From Sporosarcina gallistercoris (GTDB lineage Bacteria > Bacillota > Bacilli > Bacillales_A > Planococcaceae): 64,000 nucleotides of DNA. Location: the NCBI RefSeq assembly GCF_014836415.1, contig NZ_JACSQY010000002.1, positions 1 to 64,000 of the forward strand, read 5' to 3'. The stretch's first letter is position 1; each line of letters opens with the position of its first letter. A program made the translations under genes and the position numbers. This document shows, piece after piece, positions 8,737-17,119 of this stretch. The notes beneath the pieces are model-generated. The model made no database searches, had not been told where the DNA came from, and worked only from the letters and a program-made list of their open reading frames with translations.

Positions 8737-9087
8737 CTATAAGTTGGTCAAGCCAAAACTGACTTCTAATGCTTCGTCCACTTTCTGCATGACGTGATGG
8801 TCTAAATGGGTGATTTTATCTGTAAGCCTCGATTTGTCGAGTGTGCGGATTTGTTCGAGCAGGATTACAGAATCCCGCTCGAATCCATGTCGGACCGCAT
8901 CAATTTCGACATGTGTCGGCAACTTTGCTTTTTGTATCTGGGCCGTGATTGCCGCCACGATCACTGTCGGGCTAAACCGGTTCCCGATATCGTTCTGTAT
9001 GACGAGAACTGGTCGTGTGCCGCCTTGTTCAGAGCCTACAACAGGCGACAAATCCGCAAAAAAGACATCTCCGCGTTTAATTGCCAA
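8737..9087 (-). CDS. ndoA: EndoA (MazF family) mRNA interferase toxin
   Basis: A 116-residue PemK/MazF-type endoribonuclease. The N-terminus [20 protein letters not shown] and the [11 protein letters not shown] strand carry the conserved catalytic arginine; the C-terminus ends in a family-typical helix ([12 protein letters not shown]). In B. subtilis EndoA cleaves at UACAU. The TTG start has GGAGG eight bases upstream. It follows the antitoxin gene by four bases. Confidence 0.95.
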   Translation of the reverse strand: MAIKRGDVFFADLSPVVGSEQGGTRPVLVIQNDIGNRFSPTVIVAAITAQIQKAKLPTHVEIDAVRHGFERDSVILLEQIRTLDKSRLTDKITHLDHHVMQKVDEALEVSFGLTNL

Positions 9088-9091
9088 CTTT

Positions 9092-9370
9092 TCATCCTCC
9101 GCTTACGATTCGTTCCACCGTATGCTGAGCTTCGAATTCCGCATGCAGACATTCGGCGGCAATTCCAAGATTGATTTGGGACATTTCCACATATCCACGC
9201 ATCATCTCTTCTCTGATTGCATTCAACTCACAATCAGTCTTATACCGCGTAGCCGAGTAATATACGAAATCTCCCTGCTGCTCCTGATGGACGATCGTCT
9301 GTTCATTTTGTTTCAGCATTTTTGTGGGGATTTCCATAAGTAGTTCTTTGTTGTTTTGGTTAGCATCCAA
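9092..9370 (-). CDS. ndoAI: EndoAI-like antitoxin of EndoA
   Basis: The last 36 residues ([18 protein letters not shown]... ending TVERIVSGG) match the C-terminus of B. subtilis EndoAI, the part that binds EndoA. I chose the TTG at 9370: it has GGAGGTG six bases upstream and gives 92 residues, against 93 in B. subtilis. An ATG at 9412 with no good ribosome site would add 14 residues. The N-terminal ribbon-helix-helix part ([14 protein letters not shown]...) is strongly diverged from the Bacillus form, notably in the helix-turn segment, so DNA recognition may differ. It forms a two-gene unit with ndoA. Confidence 0.85.
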   Translation of the reverse strand: MDANQNNKELLMEIPTKMLKQNEQTIVHQEQQGDFVYYSATRYKTDCELNAIREEMMRGYVEMSQINLGIAAECLHAEFEAQHTVERIVSGG

Positions 9371-9526
9371 CTCTAGCACCTCCGACAAAACCCGATCCTC
9401 ATTTCTATACATGTTTATCTTACCATTGGAGTTCGACAATGAAAAGACAAATAAGGTAATATAGCGACAAGTTGTGCAGTCAGGTTTGGTAGTTTGTCGA
9501 AAAGTACGAGAAGTGGAAGGTGCCAA

Positions 9527-10651
9527 CTAATCCCCAAAATACTGTCTTTGTACACGTCTGGCAATCGTCACGGCGATTTCATAGGGAATTGTGCCGATAC
9601 GAGTTGCCCATTCTTCCATAGTGATTTCTTCGTTCCCTTGTTTCCCCAATAATACAACCGGCTCACCTTCAGGAAGCTCTTCAGGTAATCGCACCATACA
9701 CTGGTCCATGCAAATCGTTCCGACAATCGGGACACGCCTGCCGCGAACGAGTACTTGCTGATCCCGCAATCCGCGCTTCAATCCATCTGCATAGCCTATT
9801 GGAAGGGTTGCGATCCACTCACCCTGCTGCGCCTGATAAGTAGCTCCATAGCTAATGGATTCATTCCCTTGTGCCTGCTTCACAAAAGCGATTTCAGTTT
9901 CTAGTTGGAGGGCACGTTCTAGTTGAAATGGCAGCTCTTGGGCGACCTCTTCAGAAGGAGCAATGCCATACATTCCGATTCCGAATCGAACAGCATCGAG
10001 TGCAAATCTTGGAAATCGGAGAGCTGCTGCACTATTTGCAGCGTGAACGAGTTTCGGACGTTCAGGAAAACAGCCGACCAGCCGATTGAATGCTTCGAAC
10101 TGCTCCTCCGTCCTCTTGGTGTCCCGTTCATCCGCGGTCGCAAAGTGTGTAAATATACCTTCCACTCGGATAGCAGAAGTTCCTTCAAGGATTTCAATTA
10201 ATTCAACTATTTCTTCTTCACTTCGCAAACCTATCCTACCCATTCCCGTATCAATTTTTACATGGGTCTTTAAAGATTCTTCAAATCCTCGGAGTTCATC
10301 AGCTGCCGCTTGTGCCCATTTCACTCCAGGGATCGTCACAATAATGTCTTGCCGTATCGCTTCTTTCAAGAAAGATATCGGCACCGGGCCAAGTACTAGA
10401 ATCGGTTGATGAATACCTGAATCCCTTAAAGCTAATGCTTCGTCAGGTGTCGCAACAGCTGCCATCATGGCTCCTGCTTGAAATGCGGCACGCGCACTTT
10501 CAGTTGCTCCGTGTCCATAACCGTCTGCTTTCACGACTGCTATCACACCCGTTTCGACCGGCAATAACTTCTTTAAATTCCTGACGTTCGCTTGAATCGC
10601 TCTTACATCGACGACTGCGCGGGTCGGTCGATAGTTAACTGTACCTGTCAC
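9527..10651 (-). CDS. alr: Alanine racemase
   Basis: A 374-residue PLP-dependent racemase converting L- to D-alanine for peptidoglycan. The PLP lysine is in VVKADGYGHGA and the opposing catalytic tyrosine in ISYGATY; IGYADGLKRG and GTICMDQCMV are further family motifs. The GTG start at 10651 is preceded by AGAGGTGAT and fits the family N-terminus. The open frame extends to 10723, but that stretch overlaps the hairpin downstream of the lipoprotein gene and is probably not translated. Confidence 0.93.
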   Translation of the reverse strand: MTGTVNYRPTRAVVDVRAIQANVRNLKKLLPVETGVIAVVKADGYGHGATESARAAFQAGAMMAAVATPDEALALRDSGIHQPILVLGPVPISFLKEAIRQDIIVTIPGVKWAQAAADELRGFEESLKTHVKIDTGMGRIGLRSEEEIVELIEILEGTSAIRVEGIFTHFATADERDTKRTEEQFEAFNRLVGCFPERPKLVHAANSAAALRFPRFALDAVRFGIGMYGIAPSEEVAQELPFQLERALQLETEIAFVKQAQGNESISYGATYQAQQGEWIATLPIGYADGLKRGLRDQQVLVRGRRVPIVGTICMDQCMVRLPEELPEGEPVVLLGKQGNEEITMEEWATRIGTIPYEIAVTIARRVQRQYFGD

Positions 10652-10716
10652 GCGGATCACCTCTTCAGAATAAGTATTCTCATTATCATCCTGAAGGGCC
10701 TCGTGCGTCAATCTAG

Positions 10717-10757
10717 ATAACAAGCGGGTACCGGATTGTTCGGCACCCGCTTGTTAT
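10717..10757 (-). terminator. Hairpin after the ydcC-like gene
   Basis: A 13-base perfect stem (10717-10729 with 10745-10757) eight bases past the lipoprotein stop. The U-tract on the minus strand is poor, so it may be a weak terminator or allow read-through into alr. Confidence 0.6.
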
Positions 10758-10764
10758 GTTGTAT

Positions 10765-11772
10765 TTACTTAACTACATCCGGTTGCATGGAACCCGCCAC
10801 TTGTATGAGTTCTCCCTTACTGAGCGATTCAGATGCTACGTAAAACGCGATTCCATCTTGTTCCCAACGAATCGTGTTGCCTGAAAGGGCTGCAACGGCA
10901 AACCCAAGGTCTACAGGATCCCCTTCGATGGATACAGGAACCTGGCCATCCATTGCAACTGCAGGTTCTTGAACAACGACGAACTCTTTACCAGCACCGC
11001 CATATGATAGGAAGAGACGCGTTCCTGTTTCTGTTGCAACAGGTTCTTCGCTTATCAATGTGACACCTTCAAATGTAGCCGATGGATAGAAAGTTTCAAG
11101 TTCCGCTTTTTTGTCCTTCGGTTTTTCCTCTTTTTTCTCGTGATCCATATTTTCTGTTTCGACTTTATAGTCATCCGCTTTGCGTTTCACACCTAACGTG
11201 ATTTTCTTGAACTCCACACGGATTTTCTCTTCCTTGTTTTCATCCAATAAGGAGACATGAGTTGGAAGCAATGTCTTCTTGTCGATATGAATCTGTTGAG
11301 TCGGCAGGACCGCTTTATGATTATTGCGTGTTGCCGTTTCAAATACATACGTCTTCTCTTTTTCCGTCATGGTGGACTTCTTGTCAGCTTTAATGTCATC
11401 AGATAATGTGCTGATTAAGTACGCCTGGCTGTTTTGTGCAGGCCAATCGCTTTGGAATTTGTACGTCTTGTTCAATGATGGTGTGACAACAAAAACCCCT
11501 TCTTCGTTCCGAACGATCATCTGTGACTCATCTTTCCCTTTTTGTGAAACATCCACTTTGTAAAAATCAGGTTTTGTGTGCCAAACGGTTACGTCGTAAA
11601 GACGTGGCTCTTCTCCGGTCTTAATCTCCATCGTAGCTTGAAGATCGTATCCATTGGAATCATTCCATTTCCCACTCAATTTCTTGACGACATCTTCTTT
11701 CGATGGTGCTCCGCAAGCTGTAAGCAACAAAAGAACCGCACCCAACAACAGTAATCCAATTTTGCTTCGCAT
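10765..11772 (-). CDS. ydcC: LolA-like sporulation-type lipoprotein (YdcC)
   Basis: A 335-residue lipoprotein. The signal peptide (MRSKIGLLLLGAVLLLLTACG) has a lipobox ending at Cys20. The body resembles B. subtilis YdcC and related LolA/GerS-type proteins, with a long beta-rich region and a Lys/Glu-rich linker around residue 210. It is anchored on the outer face of the membrane. Its position between acpS and alr is the same as in B. subtilis, where ydcC is expressed during sporulation. The biochemical function is not known. Confidence 0.85.
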   Translation of the reverse strand: MRSKIGLLLLGAVLLLLTACGAPSKEDVVKKLSGKWNDSNGYDLQATMEIKTGEEPRLYDVTVWHTKPDFYKVDVSQKGKDESQMIVRNEEGVFVVTPSLNKTYKFQSDWPAQNSQAYLISTLSDDIKADKKSTMTEKEKTYVFETATRNNHKAVLPTQQIHIDKKTLLPTHVSLLDENKEEKIRVEFKKITLGVKRKADDYKVETENMDHEKKEEKPKDKKAELETFYPSATFEGVTLISEEPVATETGTRLFLSYGGAGKEFVVVQEPAVAMDGQVPVSIEGDPVDLGFAVAALSGNTIRWEQDGIAFYVASESLSKGELIQVAGSMQPDVVK

Positions 11773-11844
11773 TCAGGTCATCCTCTCCTATTTCAATCGG
11801 GTAGGTCATCTTATGAGGAGGGACAGTCATTTATGCAAAGCTGG

Positions 11845-12210
11845 TTAGAAGTGTTCCACTTTTTGAAGGATAACTTGTGCAGCGGCTACAGTTTTCGTAT
11901 GTGTAATGGAAACGAACCCATCTACAAGGGATCCCTTGAAGTATAGGATGGGTGCACCTTTAGCGTCAGGCAAGATTTCAATATCTTGAAAACTGCATTC
12001 TGGTCCAATACCGGTACCAAGTGCTTTCGAGTAGGCCTCTTTTGCCGCAAAACGTCCCGCGAGGAATTCGATGCGACGGTAGCCTGAAAGGGTCTGGTAG
12101 TAGTGCTGTTCCCCATTTGTGAGGATTCGATTTCGGAATTTATCCGATTTGTTGTCCATTTCTTCAATCCGGTCAAGTTCCGTAATATCCAAACCAATTC
12201 CTGAGATCAT
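11845..12210 (-). CDS. acpS: Holo-[acyl-carrier-protein] synthase
   Basis: A 121-residue AcpS-type phosphopantetheinyl transferase that activates ACP for fatty acid synthesis. Mg2+ and CoA-binding motifs GIGLDITELDRI (residues 4-15) and GRFAAKEAYSKALGTGIG (about 52-69) are intact, and the length is typical. It is transcribed toward ydcC and lies divergent from the rhomboid gene. Confidence 0.96.
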   Translation of the reverse strand: MISGIGLDITELDRIEEMDNKSDKFRNRILTNGEQHYYQTLSGYRRIEFLAGRFAAKEAYSKALGTGIGPECSFQDIEILPDAKGAPILYFKGSLVDGFVSITHTKTVAAAQVILQKVEHF

Positions 12211-12275
12211 TCAGTCACCTTCTTTCCATATAGAGTCGAAAAATTGTATACTAAAACAAAGATCGGGGGAGAGAC

Positions 12276-12905
12276 ATGTTTATCCGCACTGAAAGTTTTT
12301 CTCAATACATTCGGCAATATCCTGTGGTGTCTGCGCTTATCGCTCTGAATGTCGTGATTCATCTACTCACGTTCCTGCCTTTCATAGGCAATTCCATTTT
12401 GAACTTCGGAGTAGGCTCGAATTATTTGATCGAACAAGGTGAGTATTGGCGTCTGGTGACTCCAATGTTTTTACATGCCGGAATCATGCATCTGTTATTC
12501 AATATGTTCTCCTTGTTCATCTTCGGACCCGAATTGGAAAAGGTAGCTGGTAAAGCACGCTTCCTCACTGTCTATTTCTTGGCTGGCGTCTTCGGTGATA
12601 TCGCTACGTTTTTCGTTTACGACTCCAGCTTTTTACACGTAGGTGCAAGTGGTGCGATTTTCGGAATCTTTGGTGCGTTTGGTGCGCTAGTGTATTATAC
12701 AAAAAAGATGCTTCCTCAGCTTCGCCAAATCATCTTGCCCATTATTGGGCTCAGCGTGGTCATGACCTTCATCGGACCTAATATAAACGCTGCGGCACAT
12801 ATCGCCGGCCTGGTTGTCGGTTTCTTGATCGGCTTAAGCTTTTTCCATCCTAAGCGGATCATCAGCTGGCGTAAACCGAAGGTCAAAGTCGTCCAGAAGA
12901 GATAA
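12276..12905 (+). CDS. Rhomboid-family intramembrane serine protease (YdcA)
   Basis: A 209-residue membrane protein with about six transmembrane helices. Catalytic residues are visible: the serine in HVGASGAIFGIFGAFG (about residue 127) and the histidine in AAAHIAGLVVGF (about 171). The HLLFNMFSLFIFG segment is the conserved family motif of TM2. It corresponds by position to B. subtilis ydcA. A TATACT -10 at 12247-12252 with a weak -35 may be its promoter. Substrates are unknown. Confidence 0.92.
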   Translation: MFIRTESFSQYIRQYPVVSALIALNVVIHLLTFLPFIGNSILNFGVGSNYLIEQGEYWRLVTPMFLHAGIMHLLFNMFSLFIFGPELEKVAGKARFLTVYFLAGVFGDIATFFVYDSSFLHVGASGAIFGIFGAFGALVYYTKKMLPQLRQIILPIIGLSVVMTFIGPNINAAAHIAGLVVGFLIGLSFFHPKRIISWRKPKVKVVQKR

Positions 12906-12951
12906 AGACTGCCAGAAAGTCAGTGTCGCTGACTTTCTGACAGTCTTTTTT
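12904..12951 (+). terminator. Bidirectional terminator after the rhomboid gene
   Basis: A 20-base stem with one mismatch (12904-12923 with 12929-12948) followed by TTTTTT on the plus strand and TTTAT on the minus strand. It can serve both the rhomboid gene and the convergent ydbT. Confidence 0.9.
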
Positions 12952-12960
12952 GTATGAAGG

Positions 12961-13180
12961 GTGAGCATTTTATTGAGGTTTATGAGCGCTTTTCTGAGTT
13001 TATGAGCGCTTTCCTCGATTTATGATCACTTTTCCTGAGTTATGAGCGTTTTCCTCAGTTTATGATCACTTTTCCTGAGTTATGAGCGCTTTCCTCGGTT
13101 TATGATCATTTCCAGAGATTTATGATCACTTCCCCAGGTTTATGAGCGCTCTCCCTCTAATATGATCATGCTCCCCATCA
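12961..13180 (+). repeat. Array 1: eleven tandem 20-bp TATGA(G/T)C units
   Basis: Eleven consecutive units of exactly 20 bases start at 12961, 12981, 13001 and so on to 13161. The first eight or so bases are nearly invariant (TATGAGCG or TATGATCA), then a pyrimidine-rich stretch and a closing GTT or ATT. From the third to the eighth unit the GAGCG and GATCA forms alternate, and the units at 13021 and 13061 are identical. The last two units form the 3' end of the ydbT coding sequence. No known repeat family is recognised. Confidence 0.9.
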
Positions 13181-14660
13181 CCTCATTCTCGCGTGTGGGT
13201 TCATACCAATCCAGCAAGGCTTCCGCTTCTTCCACATCCATTTGCCTCAATCGAACGTCGTGAACTCCCATGCCTGATTTTACGTTCAGATGGATGGTTG
13301 CAACACGTTTACGACGTTGGAATATGGTTTGTCGCAAGTGTACAGACTGAATTCGCTTACGCATCGTGTAGGAAGTTTCTAAACTGAGGCCTCGCGAGCG
13401 CATGGTGACTTGACTACCACTCACCCGATACGCTGCCGAACGATGCTGCCACATTCCAAGCCCTATCGCAAGCGGCACAATGAGAAGCGATAACAGTCCG
13501 TAGGGATAGAAAAACCATCCTGTAAGCACAATTACCGGAATCATCCAGATGAAGTCGATCCGATAGTAGAACTTCCGTCCCCGCTTAGGAAGTTTTTCCA
13601 CAGGTTCACGCAAATCCAACTCCGGAAAAATCGCTTGGAGAGGTTCATATAACTCTTTCTTCTTCACAAGCGGAAATAGCTGGATTTTGGATCCATCTCC
13701 TGCAGCACCTGCGCTATGAACGAGGACACGCCCATAGCCGAATACTTGTCGTAAAGGATTCTCTACAAAACTTACACTTTGAATACGACTGAGCGGGATT
13801 GTCGTTCGTTTTTTCTCAAGTAGCCCCCGTGTAATAATGAGCTCGTCATCTGAAACACGAACAGTAAATCCATAATACGAGAAGAACGTCATCGCTACAG
13901 ACAGTAACCATGCGATAAACAATCCTACTAGAACTAACAAAACAATGATGAAGACACCAAACTTAATGAGTCCAGCCAGCTCGTCACTCACTTTATCAAG
14001 CGGTAGAAATTCACCGAATTGGGATATAAAAATCGCCACTCCCGAAAAAATGACACCGATTCCTCCAGAGGTTGTTGCCAGGAGAATAAGCTGTTTCGGA
14101 TTCAAGGAAAACACACGCTTCTCGCTAGGTTCTTCTACCGAGTGTGTCCCGTCCATACTAACTTCAAGAGCGTCTTCTGATTCTCCCACTCTCTGTTTCT
14201 TTCCTTCAGCAATCCGTTTCTTGATCAAGTCTGCGTCTTCACGAGTAACAGCTGTCAGCTCCGCCTCTGCTTGCCCTCCGGAAGATGCCGCAGTCTCAAT
14301 TTGTACTTTCACAAGTCCGAATGGGCGATGGAAAATCCCTTCCGTATAATTCAAACTTTGAATACGCTCAAATGGGATATAACGCTTTTTTCGAACGAAT
14401 AGTCCCGACTCGATCCTCAATTCGCCATCTTCAAACCAGTAAGTGAACCGCCTCCATTTAATAAAACCACTCATTAGTAAATAAGCGACCAATACTGTAC
14501 CGATGATCAGCGACCAATTATCGAGGAACCAGTTGCCACTGTCATTACTTCTGCTTCCCGAGATGAATACGACAATAAGAGGTAAGATCGCTTCCTTTAA
14601 TGTATTCAGACTTTCGACAAGGACCGTCACCCAGTGAAGTTTGTAGCGCGGCTCAGACAT
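13140..14660 (-). CDS. ydbT: Bacterial PH-domain membrane protein (YdbT)
   Basis: A 506-residue membrane protein with three bPH2 (DUF304) domains of the YdbT type, each introduced by a pair of transmembrane helices (about residues 15-60, 185-260 and 365-405). Motifs IPFERIQSLNYTEG and IPLSRIQSVSFVENPLRQVFGYG are repeated bPH2 signatures. The ATG at 14660 with GGCGGAAG upstream overlaps ydbS by eight bases. Its last dozen residues (ending in EGERS) and the stop codon lie inside the 20-bp repeat array. The function is not established; in B. subtilis YdbS/YdbT have been linked to amylolysin resistance. Confidence 0.88.
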   Translation of the reverse strand: MSEPRYKLHWVTVLVESLNTLKEAILPLIVVFISGSRSNDSGNWFLDNWSLIIGTVLVAYLLMSGFIKWRRFTYWFEDGELRIESGLFVRKKRYIPFERIQSLNYTEGIFHRPFGLVKVQIETAASSGGQAEAELTAVTREDADLIKKRIAEGKKQRVGESEDALEVSMDGTHSVEEPSEKRVFSLNPKQLILLATTSGGIGVIFSGVAIFISQFGEFLPLDKVSDELAGLIKFGVFIIVLLVLVGLFIAWLLSVAMTFFSYYGFTVRVSDDELIITRGLLEKKRTTIPLSRIQSVSFVENPLRQVFGYGRVLVHSAGAAGDGSKIQLFPLVKKKELYEPLQAIFPELDLREPVEKLPKRGRKFYYRIDFIWMIPVIVLTGWFFYPYGLLSLLIVPLAIGLGMWQHRSAAYRVSGSQVTMRSRGLSLETSYTMRKRIQSVHLRQTIFQRRKRVATIHLNVKSGMGVHDVRLRQMDVEEAEALLDWYEPTRENEVMGSMIILEGERS

Positions 14661-15150
14661 CGTCTTCCGCCACCTTTGCAAGCGCTGAAATCCGGTTCCT
14701 TAGTTCGTCAGCTTCTTCGGTTGCCAGTGCCGGGATCGAGTGGACGGTCGCAGCAGAAGAAATCGATATAGCAGCCAAGTCATATTTCTTTAATATTGGT
14801 CCCTGTGCCGTATCGACGTGCTGAACTCGCACCATCGGGATGAGCGTACGGGTGACGATGAAAATTCCGTGCTGCAATTCTATTTCCGTCTCTCGAACTT
14901 CATAGCGCCAACGCGACCACCTGATTTTAGGAAACAAATGGATGAATAGCCATCCGTAGATCGCGACTGCTGCTGCAGCAAGTATGTAGATCCACCATGG
15001 CCAATCCAAGAGATATGTAAGCGTCCCCACGCCTATCGCCAACAGCAGCACAACACCGGTTTGCAGCCACCCATATAATCTCCATACGGTTAAGCCTTTC
15101 CTCGACAGCCTGTTCGCAGGTTCTTTTCTCAAATCGATTCCCCCTATCAC
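14653..15150 (-). CDS. ydbS: Bacterial PH-domain membrane protein (YdbS)
   Basis: A 165-residue protein with two N-terminal transmembrane helices (about residues 25-70) and one bPH2 domain (IELQHGIFIVTRTLIPMVRVQHVDTAQGPI). It pairs with ydbT in a two-gene operon with overlapping ends, downstream of cshA as in B. subtilis. Confidence 0.9.
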   Translation of the reverse strand: MIGGIDLRKEPANRLSRKGLTVWRLYGWLQTGVVLLLAIGVGTLTYLLDWPWWIYILAAAAVAIYGWLFIHLFPKIRWSRWRYEVRETEIELQHGIFIVTRTLIPMVRVQHVDTAQGPILKKYDLAAISISSAATVHSIPALATEEADELRNRISALAKVAEDDV

Positions 15151-15201
15151 TTACTACTGTATACGATTAGAAACGCAAGATGTTTCAGATAAGCATAACA
15201 A

Positions 15202-15245
15202 AAAGCTCGGGAAATGCACATTTAGCTGTGCATATCCCGAGCTTT
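15202..15245 (-). terminator. Terminator of cshA
   Basis: A long stem (AAAGCTCGGGA then ATGCACA, loop TTTAGC, and the matching arm) with one small internal loop, followed on the minus strand by TTTTTGTT. It lies 20 bases past the cshA stop. Confidence 0.88.
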
Positions 15246-15264
15246 CTTTGTATCCGTTTAGTGA

Positions 15265-16779
15265 TTAGCGTTCAGACCGGCCGCCACGTGAGCGATCCCG
15301 GCTTCCAGATTCACGGCTTCCGCCACTGCTGCGTCCGTCGCGACTTCCGCCGCCGCTGCGACGCTGGCCACCGCTGAATCCACGGCCGCCGCCATGTGAA
15401 CGGTTGCCGCCACTGCGATTGCCTTTATATCCGCCACGACCTCCGCCGCCACCACGTGATGGCAATGGACGTTCTTCTGTAATCGATACAGGAGTAGCGT
15501 CCGGCTCATTAGTGATGTGTTTCAAAGCCGCTGCAACGAGATCCGTCGCATCGTACTTAGCAAGAAGGTCTGTCGCGAATTGAACATAGTCATTCAGCTC
15601 GTTCTTTTGAACCGCTTCTACAAGCGTCTCGACTGAAACTTTCTGTTGTCCTAGAAGCGCTTCGTCAGATGTTGGTGGCTGAAGTGGAGTCATACGCTTT
15701 TTCGTTGTTTCTTCAACGATGCGCAAGTAACCCATTTCACGTGGTGTTACAAACGTGATTGCCATACCACTCTTACCTGCACGACCTGTACGGCCGATAC
15801 GGTGAACGTAGCTTTCCGGATCCTGAGGGATATCAAAGTTGTAAACATGTGTTACACCAGAAATATCAAGTCCACGTGCAGCAACGTCTGTTGCAACTAA
15901 AATGTCGACTTTACCCTCTTTGAATTGACGCAATACAGACATACGTTTTGCTTGTGTCAAATCACCGTGGATTCCTTCTGCAATGTATCCGCGAATATTA
16001 AGAGCGTGTGAAAGCTCATCCACACGGCGCTTTGTACGACCGAAGACGATCGCAAGTTCCGGCTGTTGAACGTTCAACAAACGAGATAGGATATCGAACT
16101 TTTCGCGTTCTTGTGACTTCACGAAGAACTGTTCGATGTTTTCCACTGTCATTTCCTTGGACTTGATTTTGACCATTTCCGGGTTTTTCATGAATGTTTC
16201 AGCAATTTTGCGAATCGGGCCAGGCATAGTTGCTGAGAACAGCAACGTTTGACGCTCTGCTGGAACGTTCGAAAGAATTGTGTTGATATCTTCGATGAAG
16301 CCCATGTTCAACATTTCGTCCGCTTCGTCCAAAACAAGTGTTTGAACGCCATCAAGCTTCAATGTTTTCCGCTTAATGTGATCCAAGATACGTCCCGGTG
16401 TACCGACAACGATTTGTGGATTGTTTTTCAACGCACGGATTTGGCGTGAAATTTCTTGGCCTCCATATACAGAAAGGATGCGGGCACGTTTGCCGTGACC
16501 AATTCTATAGATTTCTTCAGAAACCTGGATTGCAAGCTCACGCGTCGGCGCAATGACAAGCGCCTGGACTGCAGGGTTGCTAGTATCGATCTTTTCAATC
16601 ATAGGAATACCGAATGCTGCTGTTTTACCCGTTCCCGTTTGAGCCTGGCCGATGACATCCTTGCCTTCCATGCCGAATGTTACAGTACCCTCTTGAATCG
16701 GAGTAGCCTCTTCAAATCCCATTTTCTTAAGTGATTCCTGTGTAGATTTACTGATGTTCAATTCTGAAAAATTCGTCAA
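15265..16779 (-). CDS. cshA: DEAD-box RNA helicase CshA
   Basis: A 504-residue ATP-dependent RNA helicase. Motifs in order: Q motif (ATPIQEGTV), [21 protein letters not shown], and [11 protein letters not shown]. The last ~65 residues are a Gly/Arg/Ser-rich tail, an RNA-binding extension. CshA acts in RNA decay, ribosome assembly and cold adaptation. The TTG at 16779 is nine bases from GGAGA; a TTG at 16788 overlaps that site. A long leader (16780-17075) with structured RNA precedes it. Confidence 0.95.
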   Translation of the reverse strand: MTNFSELNISKSTQESLKKMGFEEATPIQEGTVTFGMEGKDVIGQAQTGTGKTAAFGIPMIEKIDTSNPAVQALVIAPTRELAIQVSEEIYRIGHGKRARILSVYGGQEISRQIRALKNNPQIVVGTPGRILDHIKRKTLKLDGVQTLVLDEADEMLNMGFIEDINTILSNVPAERQTLLFSATMPGPIRKIAETFMKNPEMVKIKSKEMTVENIEQFFVKSQEREKFDILSRLLNVQQPELAIVFGRTKRRVDELSHALNIRGYIAEGIHGDLTQAKRMSVLRQFKEGKVDILVATDVAARGLDISGVTHVYNFDIPQDPESYVHRIGRTGRAGKSGMAITFVTPREMGYLRIVEETTKKRMTPLQPPTSDEALLGQQKVSVETLVEAVQKNELNDYVQFATDLLAKYDATDLVAAALKHITNEPDATPVSITEERPLPSRGGGGGRGGYKGNRSGGNRSHGGGRGFSGGQRRSGGGSRDGRSSGGSRESGSRDRSRGGRSER

Positions 16780-16950
16780 ACTTCTCAATCTCCTTTGTGT
16801 TTTCCATTTGACAATTGGTTACATTTGCAAATGAAAGCGCGGCAAATCGGAGCCTTATGCTTTGGGTATGTTTCCGAACGTATACAAATCTAATGCAGGA
16901 AGTCATTAATCATGATCCCAACAACTTAGATGTAATGGATGAAAGGAAAG

Positions 16951-17013
16951 CCCGGTCTTTGCCGAGCGGTTCGATAGAGGAGTCTCCTCTTTTGCGGCGT
17001 TGCCGTCAAACCG
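16951..17013 (-). ncRNA. Candidate structured leader RNA of cshA (three-way junction)
   Basis: On the minus strand an outer helix of eight pairs (17006-17013 with 16967-16974, one G-U) encloses two hairpins: CGGC-AAC-GCCG and AGAGGA-GAC-TCCTCT. It is followed at once by a further hairpin (CUCGG/CCGGG). It lies about 190 bases upstream of the cshA start. I do not recognise a known riboswitch class. Long regulatory 5' leaders are known for cold-shock DEAD-box genes. Confidence 0.5.
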
Positions 17014-17021
17014 TTTTATTC

Positions 17022-17057
17022 AAAAAAAAGCACTCTCCACAAAAGGAAGAGTTCTGC
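17022..17057 (-). terminator. Terminator after the ddl-murF-esterase operon
   Basis: Minus-strand hairpin (ACTCTTCC/GGAGAGT with an outer GCA/TGC) followed by eight U residues. It lies 63 bases past the esterase stop. If cshA is transcribed from the candidate promoter at 17082-17110, this hairpin would lie in its leader and act as an attenuator. Confidence 0.75.
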
Positions 17058-17081
17058 GTAAATGTATCCAATGTTCATGTT

Positions 17082-17110
17082 AGTTTACCACAGTAAAGAC
17101 AACATCGCAA
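17082..17110 (-). promoter_or_regulatory. Candidate promoter for cshA
   Basis: Minus-strand TTGCGA (17105-17110), 17 bases, TAAACT (17082-17087). It is immediately downstream of the esterase stop. It is upstream of the terminator-like hairpin, so its use would require read-through. Confidence 0.4.
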
Positions 17111-17119
17111 GCTATACAC

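Noticed and set aside
10652-10723. N-terminal extension of alanine racemase
   Set aside because: It overlaps the hairpin downstream of the ydcC-like gene, and the GTG at 10651 has a good ribosome site and gives the family N-terminus.
12961-13180. CRISPR array
   Set aside because: The units are contiguous 20-base repeats with no unique 30-40 base spacers and there are no cas genes nearby.
16815-17096. Plus-strand open frame of 93 codons opposite the cshA leader
   Set aside because: No ribosome site, no recognisable domain, and it crosses the hairpins of the leader and the U8 terminator.
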